From Actinobacillus minor NM305 (GTDB lineage Bacteria; Pseudomonadota; Gammaproteobacteria; Enterobacterales; Pasteurellaceae), in assembly GCF_000175195.1 (NCBI RefSeq), contig NZ_ACQL01000055.1, positions 88,036 to 152,035 of the forward strand: a stretch of 64,000 nucleotides of DNA. Reading direction: 5' to 3'. Numbering within the stretch: the first letter of the stretch is position 1; each line of letters opens with the position of its first letter. The notes beneath the pieces are model-generated. The model had not been told where the DNA came from, did not search any database, and saw only the letters and a program-made list of their open reading frames with translations. Positions 56,538-64,000 of this stretch are shown one piece after another. The translations under genes were made by a program, and so were the position numbers.

Positions 56538-57424
56538 CGCTTCATCTTCCGTTTTTTCTGCTGTTTAAGAATATTCAATATTCCATCAATGATTAAAAAT
56601 AAGATAGCAAAAGATAAACAAATTAACAAAATATAGCTTTCCGGCTTTAACGTTTCGCCAATAAAAAATGAAATTGCCATCATTGTAACCGGTTCTAAAT
56701 AACCTAATAGCCCTAATACATTAAAAGGGACTAAATAACTCGCCATTGTGTAGGAAATTAATGCAACACCGCTGAGTAAACCGAGTAAAAATAAGGCAAA
56801 ATAAATATACTCATTTACCGTTTCAATCTGTTTTAAATCGACAGGCGAAATAAAATAAAGCGATACCGGTATTAAAATGACGACCTCTAAAATAAAACTA
56901 TGAATGTGGGCTATATTAAATTTGCGGCGCACCATAAAATAAAATGGGAACCCCGTTAATACCAAAGCACTCGCCCAAGAAAAAGCCCCTGTCTGAATAA
57001 CATTACTTAACACACCTATGCTGGCTAAAATAATGGCAATCCATTTCCAAACCGAGAGATATTCTTTATATAGCCACTTTCCGGCAATTACCATCATAAT
57101 TGGCATCAATAAATAGCCGATAGACACTTCAATGGCTCTACCGCTATTCGGTGCCCAAAGGAAAAGCCACATTTGTAGCCCAACAAAAAAAGCGGTAAAA
57201 ATCAGCACTAAAATCAAGTAAGGTTCTTGTCTGATCCGTTTTAGAAAAGCGATAAATTCAGCCAGTTTTTTAAGAACAAAAACCGCTAAAAACAAAAAAG
57301 GTAATGTCACCAACATTCGAAATCCGAAGATTTCTTGCCCTTCCAAAGGGCGTAGCCAAGTTGCTAGATAGTAAAGCCCACCAAATAATAGTGAAGCCAG
57401 TAGAGAACAAAATACACCAAGCAT
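56531..57424 (-). CDS. EamA/RarD-like membrane transporter, copy 2
   Basis: 297 residues, similar topology to copy 1. LASLLFGGLYYLATWLRPLEGQEIFGFRMLVTLPFLFLAVF and WLFLWAPNSGRAIEVSIGYLLMPIMMVIAGKWLYKEYLS align along the whole length with it. The two arose by tandem duplication and sit in one operon. RarD members have been linked to chloramphenicol tolerance in E. coli studies, but the physiological substrate is unknown. Confidence 0.82.
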   Translation of the reverse strand: MLGVFCSLLASLLFGGLYYLATWLRPLEGQEIFGFRMLVTLPFLFLAVFVLKKLAEFIAFLKRIRQEPYLILVLIFTAFFVGLQMWLFLWAPNSGRAIEVSIGYLLMPIMMVIAGKWLYKEYLSVWKWIAIILASIGVLSNVIQTGAFSWASALVLTGFPFYFMVRRKFNIAHIHSFILEVVILIPVSLYFISPVDLKQIETVNEYIYFALFLLGLLSGVALISYTMASYLVPFNVLGLLGYLEPVTMMAISFFIGETLKPESYILLICLSFAILFLIIDGILNILKQQKKRKMKRC

Positions 57425-57447
57425 ATCAATATGATAAGAAAATAAGT

Positions 57448-57475
57448 AAAGCCCTATAAGACAATATAGGGCTTT
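57448..57475 (-). terminator. Terminator after alaA
   Basis: AAAGCCCTATA / TATAGGGCTTT, an 11-bp stem with a six-base loop, followed on the minus strand by ACTTATTTTC. It separates alaA from the RarD-like pair. Confidence 0.75.
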
Positions 57476-57490
57476 GTATGAAAAAAGAGA

Positions 57491-58708
57491 TTACTCTTGA
57501 CGATATGTTTTTAAGAAATTCGCCAGTCTTCCGATGGCTTCTTCCAACTGATGAACATAAGGTAAAGTCACCACGCGGAAGTGATCCGGTTTATGCCAGT
57601 TAAAACCGGAACCTTGTACTAATAACACTTTTTCCGCTTGAAGCAAATCATAAATAAATTTTGCATCATCTTTAATGCCATACATTTCTGTATCGATTTT
57701 CGGGAACATATACATCGCCCCTTTCGGTTTCACACAGCTGATCCCCGGAATTTGCACTAATAATTCCCATGCTTTATTACGTTGCTCGAGTAAACGTCCG
57801 CCCGGTAAAATAAATTCATTGATACTTTGGTAACCACCTAATGCAGTTTGAATAGCGTGCTGCATTGGCGTATTTGCACATAAACGCATAGAAGAAAGCA
57901 TATCTAAGCCTTCAATAAAACCTTTTGCCAGTGCCTTAGGACCACTTAATACCATCCAACCTTGACGGAAGCCTGCCACACGATAAGCCTTTGATAACCC
58001 ATTGTAAGTAACGGTTAAAACATCTGGCGCTAAAGCAGCAATATGATGATGAACAGCACCATCGTAAATAATCTTCTCGTAAATTTCATCGGCAAAAATT
58101 ATCAAATTATGTTTACGTGCCAATTCTGCAATTTCTAATAACACCGCTCGACTATATACCGCCCCCGTTGGGTTATTTGGGTTGATAACTAAAATCGCTT
58201 TAGTTCTTGGTGTAATTTTGGCTTTGATGTCCTCCACATCTGGGAACCATTCATTTTCTTCATCGCAAAGATAATGCACCGCTTTACCACCTGCGAGAGT
58301 TGCCGCTGCTGTCCAAAGAGGATAATCCGGCATCGGGATTAAAATTTCATCACCTTCATTTAATAAGGCTTGCATTGACATCGTAATCAGCTCTGAAACA
58401 CCATTACCGATATAAACATCATTGACATCCATACCTCGCATTCCTTTAGACTGATAGTATTGGACAATCGCTTTACGTGCAGAATATAAACCTTTTGAGT
58501 CGCAATAGCCCTGTGCCGTTGGTAGGTTACGAATAACATCGACTAAAATTTCATCTGGCGCTTCAAAACCAAAAGGAGCAGGATTACCAATATTTAACTT
58601 TAAAATTTTATTCCCCTCTTCTTCAAGACGGAGGGCTTCTTTATGAATAGGGCCACGAATATCATAGCGAACTTGCGCTAATTTATCGGACTTCGGGAAA
58701 CGTTCCAT
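57491..58708 (-). CDS. alaA: Alanine-synthesising PLP aminotransferase AlaA
   Basis: 405 residues, the E. coli AlaA length. Fold type I aminotransferase: NPAPFGFEAPDEI, GVSELITMSMQALLNEGDEILIP, INPNNPTGAVYS, FADEIYEKIIYD and the cofactor Lys in YNGLSKAYRVAGFRQGW. Transfers the amino group of glutamate to pyruvate. Close to the HI0286-type aminotransferases of Haemophilus. It is transcribed alone, divergent from menF. Confidence 0.9.
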   Translation of the reverse strand: MERFPKSDKLAQVRYDIRGPIHKEALRLEEEGNKILKLNIGNPAPFGFEAPDEILVDVIRNLPTAQGYCDSKGLYSARKAIVQYYQSKGMRGMDVNDVYIGNGVSELITMSMQALLNEGDEILIPMPDYPLWTAAATLAGGKAVHYLCDEENEWFPDVEDIKAKITPRTKAILVINPNNPTGAVYSRAVLLEIAELARKHNLIIFADEIYEKIIYDGAVHHHIAALAPDVLTVTYNGLSKAYRVAGFRQGWMVLSGPKALAKGFIEGLDMLSSMRLCANTPMQHAIQTALGGYQSINEFILPGGRLLEQRNKAWELLVQIPGISCVKPKGAMYMFPKIDTEMYGIKDDAKFIYDLLQAEKVLLVQGSGFNWHKPDHFRVVTLPYVHQLEEAIGRLANFLKTYRQE

Positions 58709-58832
58709 TTTTTCTTCCTGTTATCATTTCATTAACGAATTGTTGAACTTTACTCCGATTTTAGAGGAAAAAAAAGGGGAAATAGGCTAAAATAATGACC
58801 TTTTTTAAAAATAACTTTTTAATTTTTTAGAA

Positions 58833-60140
58833 ATGCCGATTATGTCAATTTTTAGTCAATTAAAACAACAACTTAGCGAACAGCTTGCCAAACAAGCATC
58901 TCAACAAGGATTGATCGAACTTCAAGCCTCTGTTTGCTTATCTGATGAGAATGTTGCTTTTTTAGCTGGCTTAAATGCACAAAAAAACATCTATCCGCAT
59001 TTTTTCCTTAAAAATCGAGATCGTGATCAAACCATCACTGCACTAGGGGCAGTAAAAACCTTTCAACAATTAGAAACAGCGCAAGCTTTTATTCAACAGA
59101 CGCACTTTTCCCTCATCGGAGGATTACAATTTGAAGGCGAATGTTGCTTTGTGTTACCTCGATTAAAATTGGTAAAAGAACAACAAAATCTCACCGCTTA
59201 TTTTTATCTTGATTTATCCGCTGAAACCTCTCAAGCGGTTAATTTTGATGATTATTTTGCACCATTTTTAGCAGAACAAAATGAACTAGCTCCACCATCA
59301 AGACCGTTTGCAAACAAACTTATTGATCGTAAAACCGCTTGTGATTTTGAAGGCTGGCAAGCAAATATCAATAAAGCTATCAATGAAATTCAGGCGCAGC
59401 ACTTTAGTAAAGTTGTGCTGGCAAATGCAATTTGCTTAACGTTTGATAAACCGATTTCCGCTTATGAATTATTAGAGCAAAGCCAAAAAATTAACTTAGG
59501 TTGCTACCATTTCTTATGGGCAGAAAATAGCGAAACCGCCTTTGTTGGCTCAACACCGGAACGATTATATTTACGCCAAGCTAGAAATCTTTATACGGAA
59601 GCCTTAGCCGGCACTGTTGCCGTGACGGAAGATTTAGCCCAAACGGAACAAAATGCCCAATGGCTTTTAAATGACACGAAAAATGTCTATGAAAATCAGC
59701 TAGTGGTGGACGATATTACTCGCCATCTTGAAGATTGCGTGGAACAAATAGAGATCGGCAAAGCTGAAATCAAACGCCTGCACAATGTACAACACCTACG
59801 CCGTAAAATTCAGGCCGTTTTAAAGCCAACAATTTCGGATAGTGAATGTTTAATTCGTATTCACCCAACAGCTGCCGTTGCCGGTTTGCCTCGAGCGAAA
59901 GCGAAACAGTTTATCGCTGAAAATGAACCTTTCACACGTGGGTGGTATGCCGGTACGCTGGGTATTTTGGGAGAAGACGAAGCTGAATTTTGTGTCACCC
60001 TTCGTTCTGCCCAAATTAAGCAAAATCAAGTAACCCTTTATGCCGGAGCTGGGATCGTGCAAGATTCCGAACCGCTTTCCGAATGGCAAGAAATTGAACG
60101 AAAGTCGCAAGCGCTAGCGAAATTATTGTCATATACATGA
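58833..60140 (+). CDS. menF: Isochorismate synthase MenF
   Basis: 435 residues. Converts chorismate to isochorismate at the entrance of menaquinone synthesis, the quinone used by NapC/NapGH in anaerobic nitrate respiration. Chorismate-binding motifs: KVVLANAICLTF, FVGSTPERLYLR, TEALAGTVAV, HPTAAVAGLPRAKAKQFI and FCVTLRSAQIKQNQVTLYAGAGIV. Start is either MPIMSIF (58833) or the ATG nine bases later. MenF length agrees with E. coli (431); EntC-type proteins are shorter. Confidence 0.9.
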   Translation: MPIMSIFSQLKQQLSEQLAKQASQQGLIELQASVCLSDENVAFLAGLNAQKNIYPHFFLKNRDRDQTITALGAVKTFQQLETAQAFIQQTHFSLIGGLQFEGECCFVLPRLKLVKEQQNLTAYFYLDLSAETSQAVNFDDYFAPFLAEQNELAPPSRPFANKLIDRKTACDFEGWQANINKAINEIQAQHFSKVVLANAICLTFDKPISAYELLEQSQKINLGCYHFLWAENSETAFVGSTPERLYLRQARNLYTEALAGTVAVTEDLAQTEQNAQWLLNDTKNVYENQLVVDDITRHLEDCVEQIEIGKAEIKRLHNVQHLRRKIQAVLKPTISDSECLIRIHPTAAVAGLPRAKAKQFIAENEPFTRGWYAGTLGILGEDEAEFCVTLRSAQIKQNQVTLYAGAGIVQDSEPLSEWQEIERKSQALAKLLSYT

Positions 60141-60191
60141 TCTAAATGTATAAAATATGCGTATTTTATCCTTTTACTATATTACTTTGAT

Positions 60192-60391
60192 ATGAAATTA
60201 TTTTCTTACGTATTACTTAGTATCGGTACAATGGCGTTACTTACGGGTTGCACAAGCGCAAATGCTAAAAGCTCTAAAGTATCGCAACCAACATTAGCTA
60301 TAAATAATAAAGTATCAAATTCTTCCCTTCAAAAGAAAAATTTTTTAGGGCTTAGTGAAGGAATTGCGACTTATTATAGTTTAAGTGTAAA
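60192..60391 (+). pseudogene. Truncated lipoprotein gene cut by the IS3 element
   Basis: About 66 residues remain. MKLFSYVLLSIGTMALLTGC is a lipoprotein signal with lipobox LLTGC, followed by a Ser/Lys/Asn-rich stretch and FLGLSEGIATYYSLSV. The frame runs into the left end of the IS and stops. No continuation is found on the other side of the element, so the 3' part was lost. The family is not recognisable from this much. Confidence 0.65.
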
Positions 60392-60466
60392 TGGACACCT
60401 GTAGTGGTACACTAATCCCGCAGTCCTCAATAAGTGGTAAAATTTAACCAAAATGAGGATACAAAA

Positions 60467-60790
60467 ATGCGAAGACCTAGAAGAACCTTTAGTGCGGAAT
60501 TTAAAGCCGAAGCGGTAAAATTGATTACCGAGCGTGGATATTCTATTACACAAGCTTGCAAAGAGCTAGACATCGGTGAAACAGCGTTGCGTCGCTGGGT
60601 AAGTCAAGTTCAAGCGGAATGTCTGGGCTATGTGTTGCTTGGCTCAAAGCCAATCAGCCCTGAACAACAACGCATTCGAGAGTTAGAAAACCGTATCAAA
60701 GAGCTGGAAGAGGATAAAGAAATTCTAAAAAAGGCTACGGCGATTTTAATGTCTCTCGAGAGCAACGATACCAAGCGGTCACGACGTTAA
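60467..60790 (+). CDS. IS3-family transposase OrfA
   Basis: 107 residues from the ATG at 60467 (RBS TGAGGA). MRRPRRTFSAEFKAEAVKLITERGYSITQACKELDIGETALRRWV is the helix-turn-helix that binds the IS ends, and a leucine-zipper-like helix follows (IRELENRIKELEEDKEILKKATAILM). The A AAA AAG slippery run (60727-60733) near its end is where IS3 elements shift -1 to make the OrfAB fusion; the -1 frame continues KGYGDFNVSREQRYQAVTTLKSHGIKRLCALFGVS. Confidence 0.85.
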   Translation: MRRPRRTFSAEFKAEAVKLITERGYSITQACKELDIGETALRRWVSQVQAECLGYVLLGSKPISPEQQRIRELENRIKELEEDKEILKKATAILMSLESNDTKRSRR

Positions 60791-61613
60791 AATCGCACGG
60801 CATCAAGCGTTTGTGTGCCTTATTTGGTGTGTCAGAAAGTGCCTATTATGCGCGTTTGAAACGGCGACAAGCGGTCGAAAAACACACCGCACTTGCGATT
60901 GAAATCAAGGTCATTTTTGATGCAAGCCGTCAATCTGCTGGTAAGCGAACCGTTCAATCAGGTTTGAGACAAAAAGGCATTCGGGCCGGTTTGCCATTAA
61001 TTCGCAAGCTAATGATTCAACAGGGGTTATTTAGCAAACAACCACAAAAATGGCGTAACCGAAATAAAGAGACAGGGCAAATTTTTGACAATCACTTAAA
61101 CCGAGCATTTACGCCAAATGCACAAACCACGGTACTTTGTGGCGATACGATGTACGTCAAAGTAAATGGCATTTGGTGCTATTTAGCGGTGGTGATTAAC
61201 CTGTTAAATCGCCAAGTGGTTGGTTGGAAACTGAGTTGACACCACGTGCGCAATTGGTTATCGATGCGTTAAATCACGCGATGTTGCAGACCAAACGTAC
61301 GAAAACGATGCTGTTTCACTCAGACCAAGGCAGTATTTATGGGAGTAAGCAATTTACCCAATGTGTACAAAACCACAAGTTAACACAAAGTATGAGCCGA
61401 CGGGGCAACTGCTGGGATAATGCCCCGATGGAGCGTTGGTTTAGAAGTTTTAAATATGAGTGGATGGCATATGGTGGTTATGTTGATTTTGAAAGTGCGG
61501 TCAATGATGTGAAAGATTATGTGATGTACTACAACCACATTCGCCCACATAGCTATAATCAAGGTTTGCCCCCGATTTTAGCTGAAAAAACTTATCGGGG
61601 ACTGTTGAATTAG
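60734..61613 (+). pseudogene. IS3-family transposase OrfB, frameshifted
   Basis: Read in the -1 frame from the slippery site, it gives GYGDFNVSREQRYQAVTTL and then the DDE integrase core (VLCGDTMYVKVNGIWCYLAVVINLLNRQVVGWKLS) to a TGA at 61237-61239. Coding continues in another frame with LTPRAQLVIDALNHAML, HSDQGSIYGSKQF, SRRGNCWDNAPMERWFRSFKYEW and YNHIRPHSYNQGLPP. The first Asp is in one frame and the second Asp and Glu in the other, so no active transposase can be made without a further shift. Confidence 0.8.
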
Positions 61614-61633
61614 CTGATCACTACAGATAGACA

Positions 61634-61766
61634 CCGCAATTAACAATGCGGTAAAAAAACGGAAGTTTCGCTGGGTATAAATGTTGCGAAAACCAGACAC
61701 GAAGCAAAATTGCCCGCGTTGTAAGAAAAAGCCGAGAAGTATCCCGATAAAAAGACCACTAAACAT
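61634..61766 (-). pseudogene. 5' fragment of a YeeE/YedE-family membrane protein gene
   Basis: 44 residues from the ATG at 61766: FSGLFIGILLGFFLQRGQF then CFVSGFRNIYTQRNFRFFTALLIA, the typical N-terminus of YeeE/YedE (DUF395) sulfur- or selenium-related transporters. The frame enters the IS and ends there. The rest of the gene is gone, so the IS or a deletion at it destroyed this locus. Confidence 0.75.
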
Positions 61767-61844
61767 TGATTAAACCTTAATACAAATGTTACGGAGATGT
61801 TGTTGGGGTGTATTAGAACATAGTTTGAATAAAAAGAAAACAAT

Positions 61845-62256
61845 TTATTGATTAGGGTTATTTAGGTCCCAAAGAGTTTGGAATTTAATCAAATCCCATC
61901 GCTCTTTTTTATTTGGGCGACGATCGGGGTGTGGCATCGATAACGCATTTGCTTTACGGGCAAAGGCGATTTTTCTCGTTCTTGAATACTTTTTTCTGTT
62001 TCGTGATAAAGCAGTTGTGCTTCAGGCGCACCACGTCGTTGATCGCTCAACACAGTGACAACAACTTCTTTTTCATCGTTGCTTTGACGTAATTTAATTA
62101 TTGCCCGACTTCGACAATTTTACTGGTTTTAGCCCGTTGCCCATTGTAATGAACTTTACCACCTTCAATCATCGCCTTTGCAATTGAACGAGTTTTGTAA
62201 AAGCATGCCGCCCATAGCCACTTATCCAAGCGAACTTCATTGATATTATCAGCCAT
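61845..62256 (-). pseudogene. hslR: Heat-shock protein 15 gene hslR with two frameshifts
   Basis: Starts MADNINEVRLDKWLWAACFY, KTRSIAKAMIEGGKVHYNGQ, RAKTSKIVEVG, the S4 RNA-binding domain of Hsp15, then hits TAA. One base added near 62104 restores IKLRQSNDEKEVVVTVLSDQ, RRGAPEAQLLYHETEKSIQE; a second base added in the T5 run at 61970-61974 restores IAFARKANALSMPHPDRRP and NKKERWDLIKF. Hsp15 binds 50S subunits carrying stalled nascent chains and rescues them. Both breaks are single-base losses, so decay or sequencing error are possible. Confidence 0.8.
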
Positions 62257-62430
62257 TTTTTCCCCTTTTTTCAACTATTTTACCCTTTTTCACACAAACA
62301 AGCGGTAATAAGGCAGAAAAAATTTGCAAAATTTTCCTTTTCGCTGTATTCTTCGCCATCACAATTCATACAAACAAATCTGAATTAACCTGTTTTAATC
62401 CAATCTTTAAATAACACAATTATTATTTCT

Positions 62431-63693
62431 ATGCATCTTACAGAGTTAAAAAATACACCCGTATCGGAACTTGTCCGTATCGGTGAAGAACAAATGGGGC
62501 TAGAAAACTTAGCTCGTTTACGCAAACAAGATATTATCTTTGCCATTTTGAAACAACACGCAAAAAGTGGTGAAGACATTTTCGGTCAAGGCGTGTTAGA
62601 AATCTTACCTGATGGTTTTGGTTTCCTCCGTTCTGCCGATAGTTCTTACCTTGCAGGCCCTGATGATATCTATGTTTCCCCAAGTCAAATCCGTCGTTTC
62701 AATCTTCAAACTGGTGACAAAATCGAAGGTAAAATCCGCCCACCAAAAGAAGGTGAACGTTATTTTGCGTTACTGAAAGTCGATTTAGTCAATGACGATA
62801 AACCTGAAGTTTCTCGCAGTAAAATTCTCTTTGAAAACTTAACCCCTCTTCATGCAAATTCTCGTCTACGTATGGAACGTGGCAATGGCTCCACCGAAGA
62901 TTTAACCGCTCGTATCTTAGACTTAGCAGCACCAATCGGTAAAGGGCAACGTGCGTTAATCGTAGCGCCACCAAAAGCGGGTAAAACGGTACTTCTACAA
63001 AATATTGCGCAAAGCATTACTCACAACCACCCAGAATGTGAATTGATTGTTCTTCTAATCGATGAGCGTCCTGAAGAGGTAACAGAGATGCAACGTACTG
63101 TTCGTGGCGAAGTGATTGCTTCCACCTTTGATGAACCGGCAACTCGCCATGTTCAAGTTGCAGAAATGGTTATCGAAAAAGCCAAACGTTCTGTTGAACA
63201 TAAGAAAGATGTCGTGATTTTATTAGACTCTATTACGCGTTTAGCTCGTGCTTACAATACTGTAACACCTGTATCAGGTAAAATTCTTTCCGGTGGTGTG
63301 GATGCAAATGCTTTACATCGTCCTAAACGTTTCTTTGGTGCGGCTCGTAATGTGGAAGAAGGCGGTAGTTTAACCATTATTGCAACAGCATTAGTCGATA
63401 CGGGTTCAAAAATGGACGAAGTCATTTTTGAAGAGTTTAAAGGAACAGGTAATATGGAGTTACACCTTTCTCGTAAAATTTCTGAACGCCGTATTTTCCC
63501 TGCAATTGAGTTTAATCGTTCTGGTACACGTAAAGATGACTTACTCATGACACCGGAAGAGCATCAAAAAACATGGATGCTACGTAAAGTACTTAACCCA
63601 ATGGGCGAAGTTGAAGCGATCGAATGGTTAATTGATAAACTGGGCGTTGCAAAAACGAACGATGAGTTTTTTGAGATTATGAAACGTTCGTAA
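62431..63693 (+). CDS. rho: Transcription termination factor Rho
   Basis: 420 residues (E. coli 419). N-terminal Rho-N domain and cold-shock-like RNA-binding fold with [29 protein letters not shown], then the RecA-like ATPase: Walker A in [17 protein letters not shown] (170-186), [32 protein letters not shown] (Walker B) and the Q/R loops [14 protein letters not shown] and FKGTGNMEL. Complete and without odd residues. It lies between a broken hslR and a partial IS; its own coding region is intact. Confidence 0.97.
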   Translation: MHLTELKNTPVSELVRIGEEQMGLENLARLRKQDIIFAILKQHAKSGEDIFGQGVLEILPDGFGFLRSADSSYLAGPDDIYVSPSQIRRFNLQTGDKIEGKIRPPKEGERYFALLKVDLVNDDKPEVSRSKILFENLTPLHANSRLRMERGNGSTEDLTARILDLAAPIGKGQRALIVAPPKAGKTVLLQNIAQSITHNHPECELIVLLIDERPEEVTEMQRTVRGEVIASTFDEPATRHVQVAEMVIEKAKRSVEHKKDVVILLDSITRLARAYNTVTPVSGKILSGGVDANALHRPKRFFGAARNVEEGGSLTIIATALVDTGSKMDEVIFEEFKGTGNMELHLSRKISERRIFPAIEFNRSGTRKDDLLMTPEEHQKTWMLRKVLNPMGEVEAIEWLIDKLGVAKTNDEFFEIMKRS

Positions 63694-63708
63694 AGGGCTC
63701 AAACAAAA

Positions 63709-63767
63709 AGCACTCCGAGGAGTGCTCAGACCGCTGACAAACCTCTGGACATCTCTCTAGAGGTTTG
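63709..63767. terminator. Two hairpins after rho
   Basis: AGCACTCC/GGAGTGCT (63709-63726) and CAAACCTCT/AGAGGTTTG (63738-63767). The first has its T run on the minus-strand side, so it would stop transcripts coming from the right; the second may end the rho transcript or belong to the IS end. Confidence 0.5.
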
Positions 63768-63800
63768 ATCTAATAGGCATATCGAAAAAAGGAAATGCCT

Positions 63801-64000
63801 ATGCTTAAAAATCCCCCTTCTCCCCAATATGAGCTCGAGATGATAAGTCTTGAGTAGCTGGTTCCCAAAGACCATCTTGTTCGCAAGGTCGCCAAAGCCA
63901 TTGATTTTGAATTTATCCGTGATGAGGTCGCCCATCTTTATTGCCAAGATAACGGTCGTCCTGCTGTTGACTCTGTGCGTTTGTGTGGCAAGCGATGGAA
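63801..64000 (+). pseudogene. 5' fragment of an IS1182-family transposase gene with a stop codon
   Basis: From the ATG: MLKNPPSPQYELEMISLE then TAG (63855-63857), then LVPKDHLVRKVAKAIDFEFI, RDEVAHLYCQDNGRPAVD. This is the standard beginning of IS1182-type DDE transposases (…SLEQLVPKDHLLRKID…). The TAG stands where Gln is expected, and the final residues (SVRLCGKRW) no longer match the family. The start ATG is within a hairpin (ATAGGCAT 63773-63780, ATGCCTAT 63795-63802). The window ends inside it. Confidence 0.7.

Larger units (their letters stand above)
60392..61633 (+). mobile_element. IS3-family insertion sequence, 1.24 kb, probably inactive
   Basis: Bounded by imperfect inverted repeats: TGGACACCTGTAGTGGTAC (left) and, reading in from the right, TGTCTATCTGTAGTGATC. 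It contains orfA and a broken orfB. The left flank is a lipoprotein gene fragment and the right flank a YeeE/YedE fragment, so the ends do not join one interrupted gene. I see no target duplication. Confidence 0.8.

Noticed and set aside
61640..61843. 67-codon minus-strand frame over the YeeE fragment
   Set aside because: It is a different frame from the recognisable YeeE/YedE N-terminus and has no similarity of its own.

Overview
The window is a contiguous piece of a low-GC gammaproteobacterial chromosome that looks like a member of the Pasteurellaceae. Both gene content and DNA signposts support this: the nonamer ACAAGCGGT (the uptake signal sequence of the Actinobacillus/Mannheimia/[Haemophilus] ducreyi branch, not the AAGTGCGGT type of H. 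influenzae) occurs dozens of times, often as inverted pairs that form terminators, and nearly every housekeeping protein is of Pasteurellaceae type. I cannot fix the species. There is no rRNA and no CRISPR array; one tRNA-Ser(GGA) is present.

Layout. 1-4.0 kb: 3' end of a DegQ/HtoA protease gene, a LPS heptosyltransferase, and an aroF-tyrA aromatic operon with a candidate promoter and TyrR box. 4.0-6.4 kb: remnant of an IS1016-like element, ettA, tRNA-Ser. 6.4-9.5 kb: bolA and the polyamine importer genes potABC (no potD nearby). 9.8-12.9 kb: rep, a topoisomerase-type zinc-finger protein, tsaC. 12.9-20.8 kb, all on the minus strand: ftsN, rsmJ, an M15 peptidase, dapE, an ArsC-like gene, folP and rluC, with four small AT-rich orphan membrane-protein genes slotted between them, one apparently frameshifted at an A6 tract. 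20.9-28.5 kb: mscS, then the periplasmic nitrate reductase operon napFDAGHBC preceded by a perfect FNR box; three of its gene junctions carry related palindromic elements. 28.6-33.7 kb: quinone reductase-like protein, YidB, kdsB, trxB, cnoX, msrA, a YczE-like membrane protein. 34-40.5 kb: nucleoside uptake and salvage (nupC-deoC-deoD), then arginine synthesis (argC-argB, argD) behind tandem ARG boxes spaced exactly 21 bp. 40.5-46.4 kb: a tightly coupled surface-polysaccharide operon (pyruvyl transferase, flippase, GT25, polymerase, two GT2). 46.5-53.3 kb: an ElyC-like gene and a ferric-hydroxamate operon fhuCDBA behind a Fur-box-like site. 53.4-60.1 kb: priA, two tandem RarD-like transporters, alaA, menF. 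60.2-64 kb: a decayed, IS-rich stretch with a truncated lipoprotein gene, an IS3-family element with a broken orfB, a YeeE/YedE fragment, a doubly frameshifted hslR, intact rho, and the 5' end of a broken IS1182-type transposase.

Physiology. The genes fit an animal-associated facultative anaerobe: nitrate respiration under FNR control, menaquinone synthesis, xenosiderophore uptake, nucleoside scavenging, arginine and aromatic amino acid synthesis, and a variable surface glycan.

The most unusual items are a palindromic element lying in-frame inside the signal-peptide coding region of fhuD, the recurring two-hairpin elements at nap operon junctions, the five-hairpin array between deoD and argC, and the orphan membrane-protein genes between dapE and rluC. 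I found no clearly new multi-gene system. Several single-base frameshifts sit at short homopolymers, so sequencing error remains an alternative for them.
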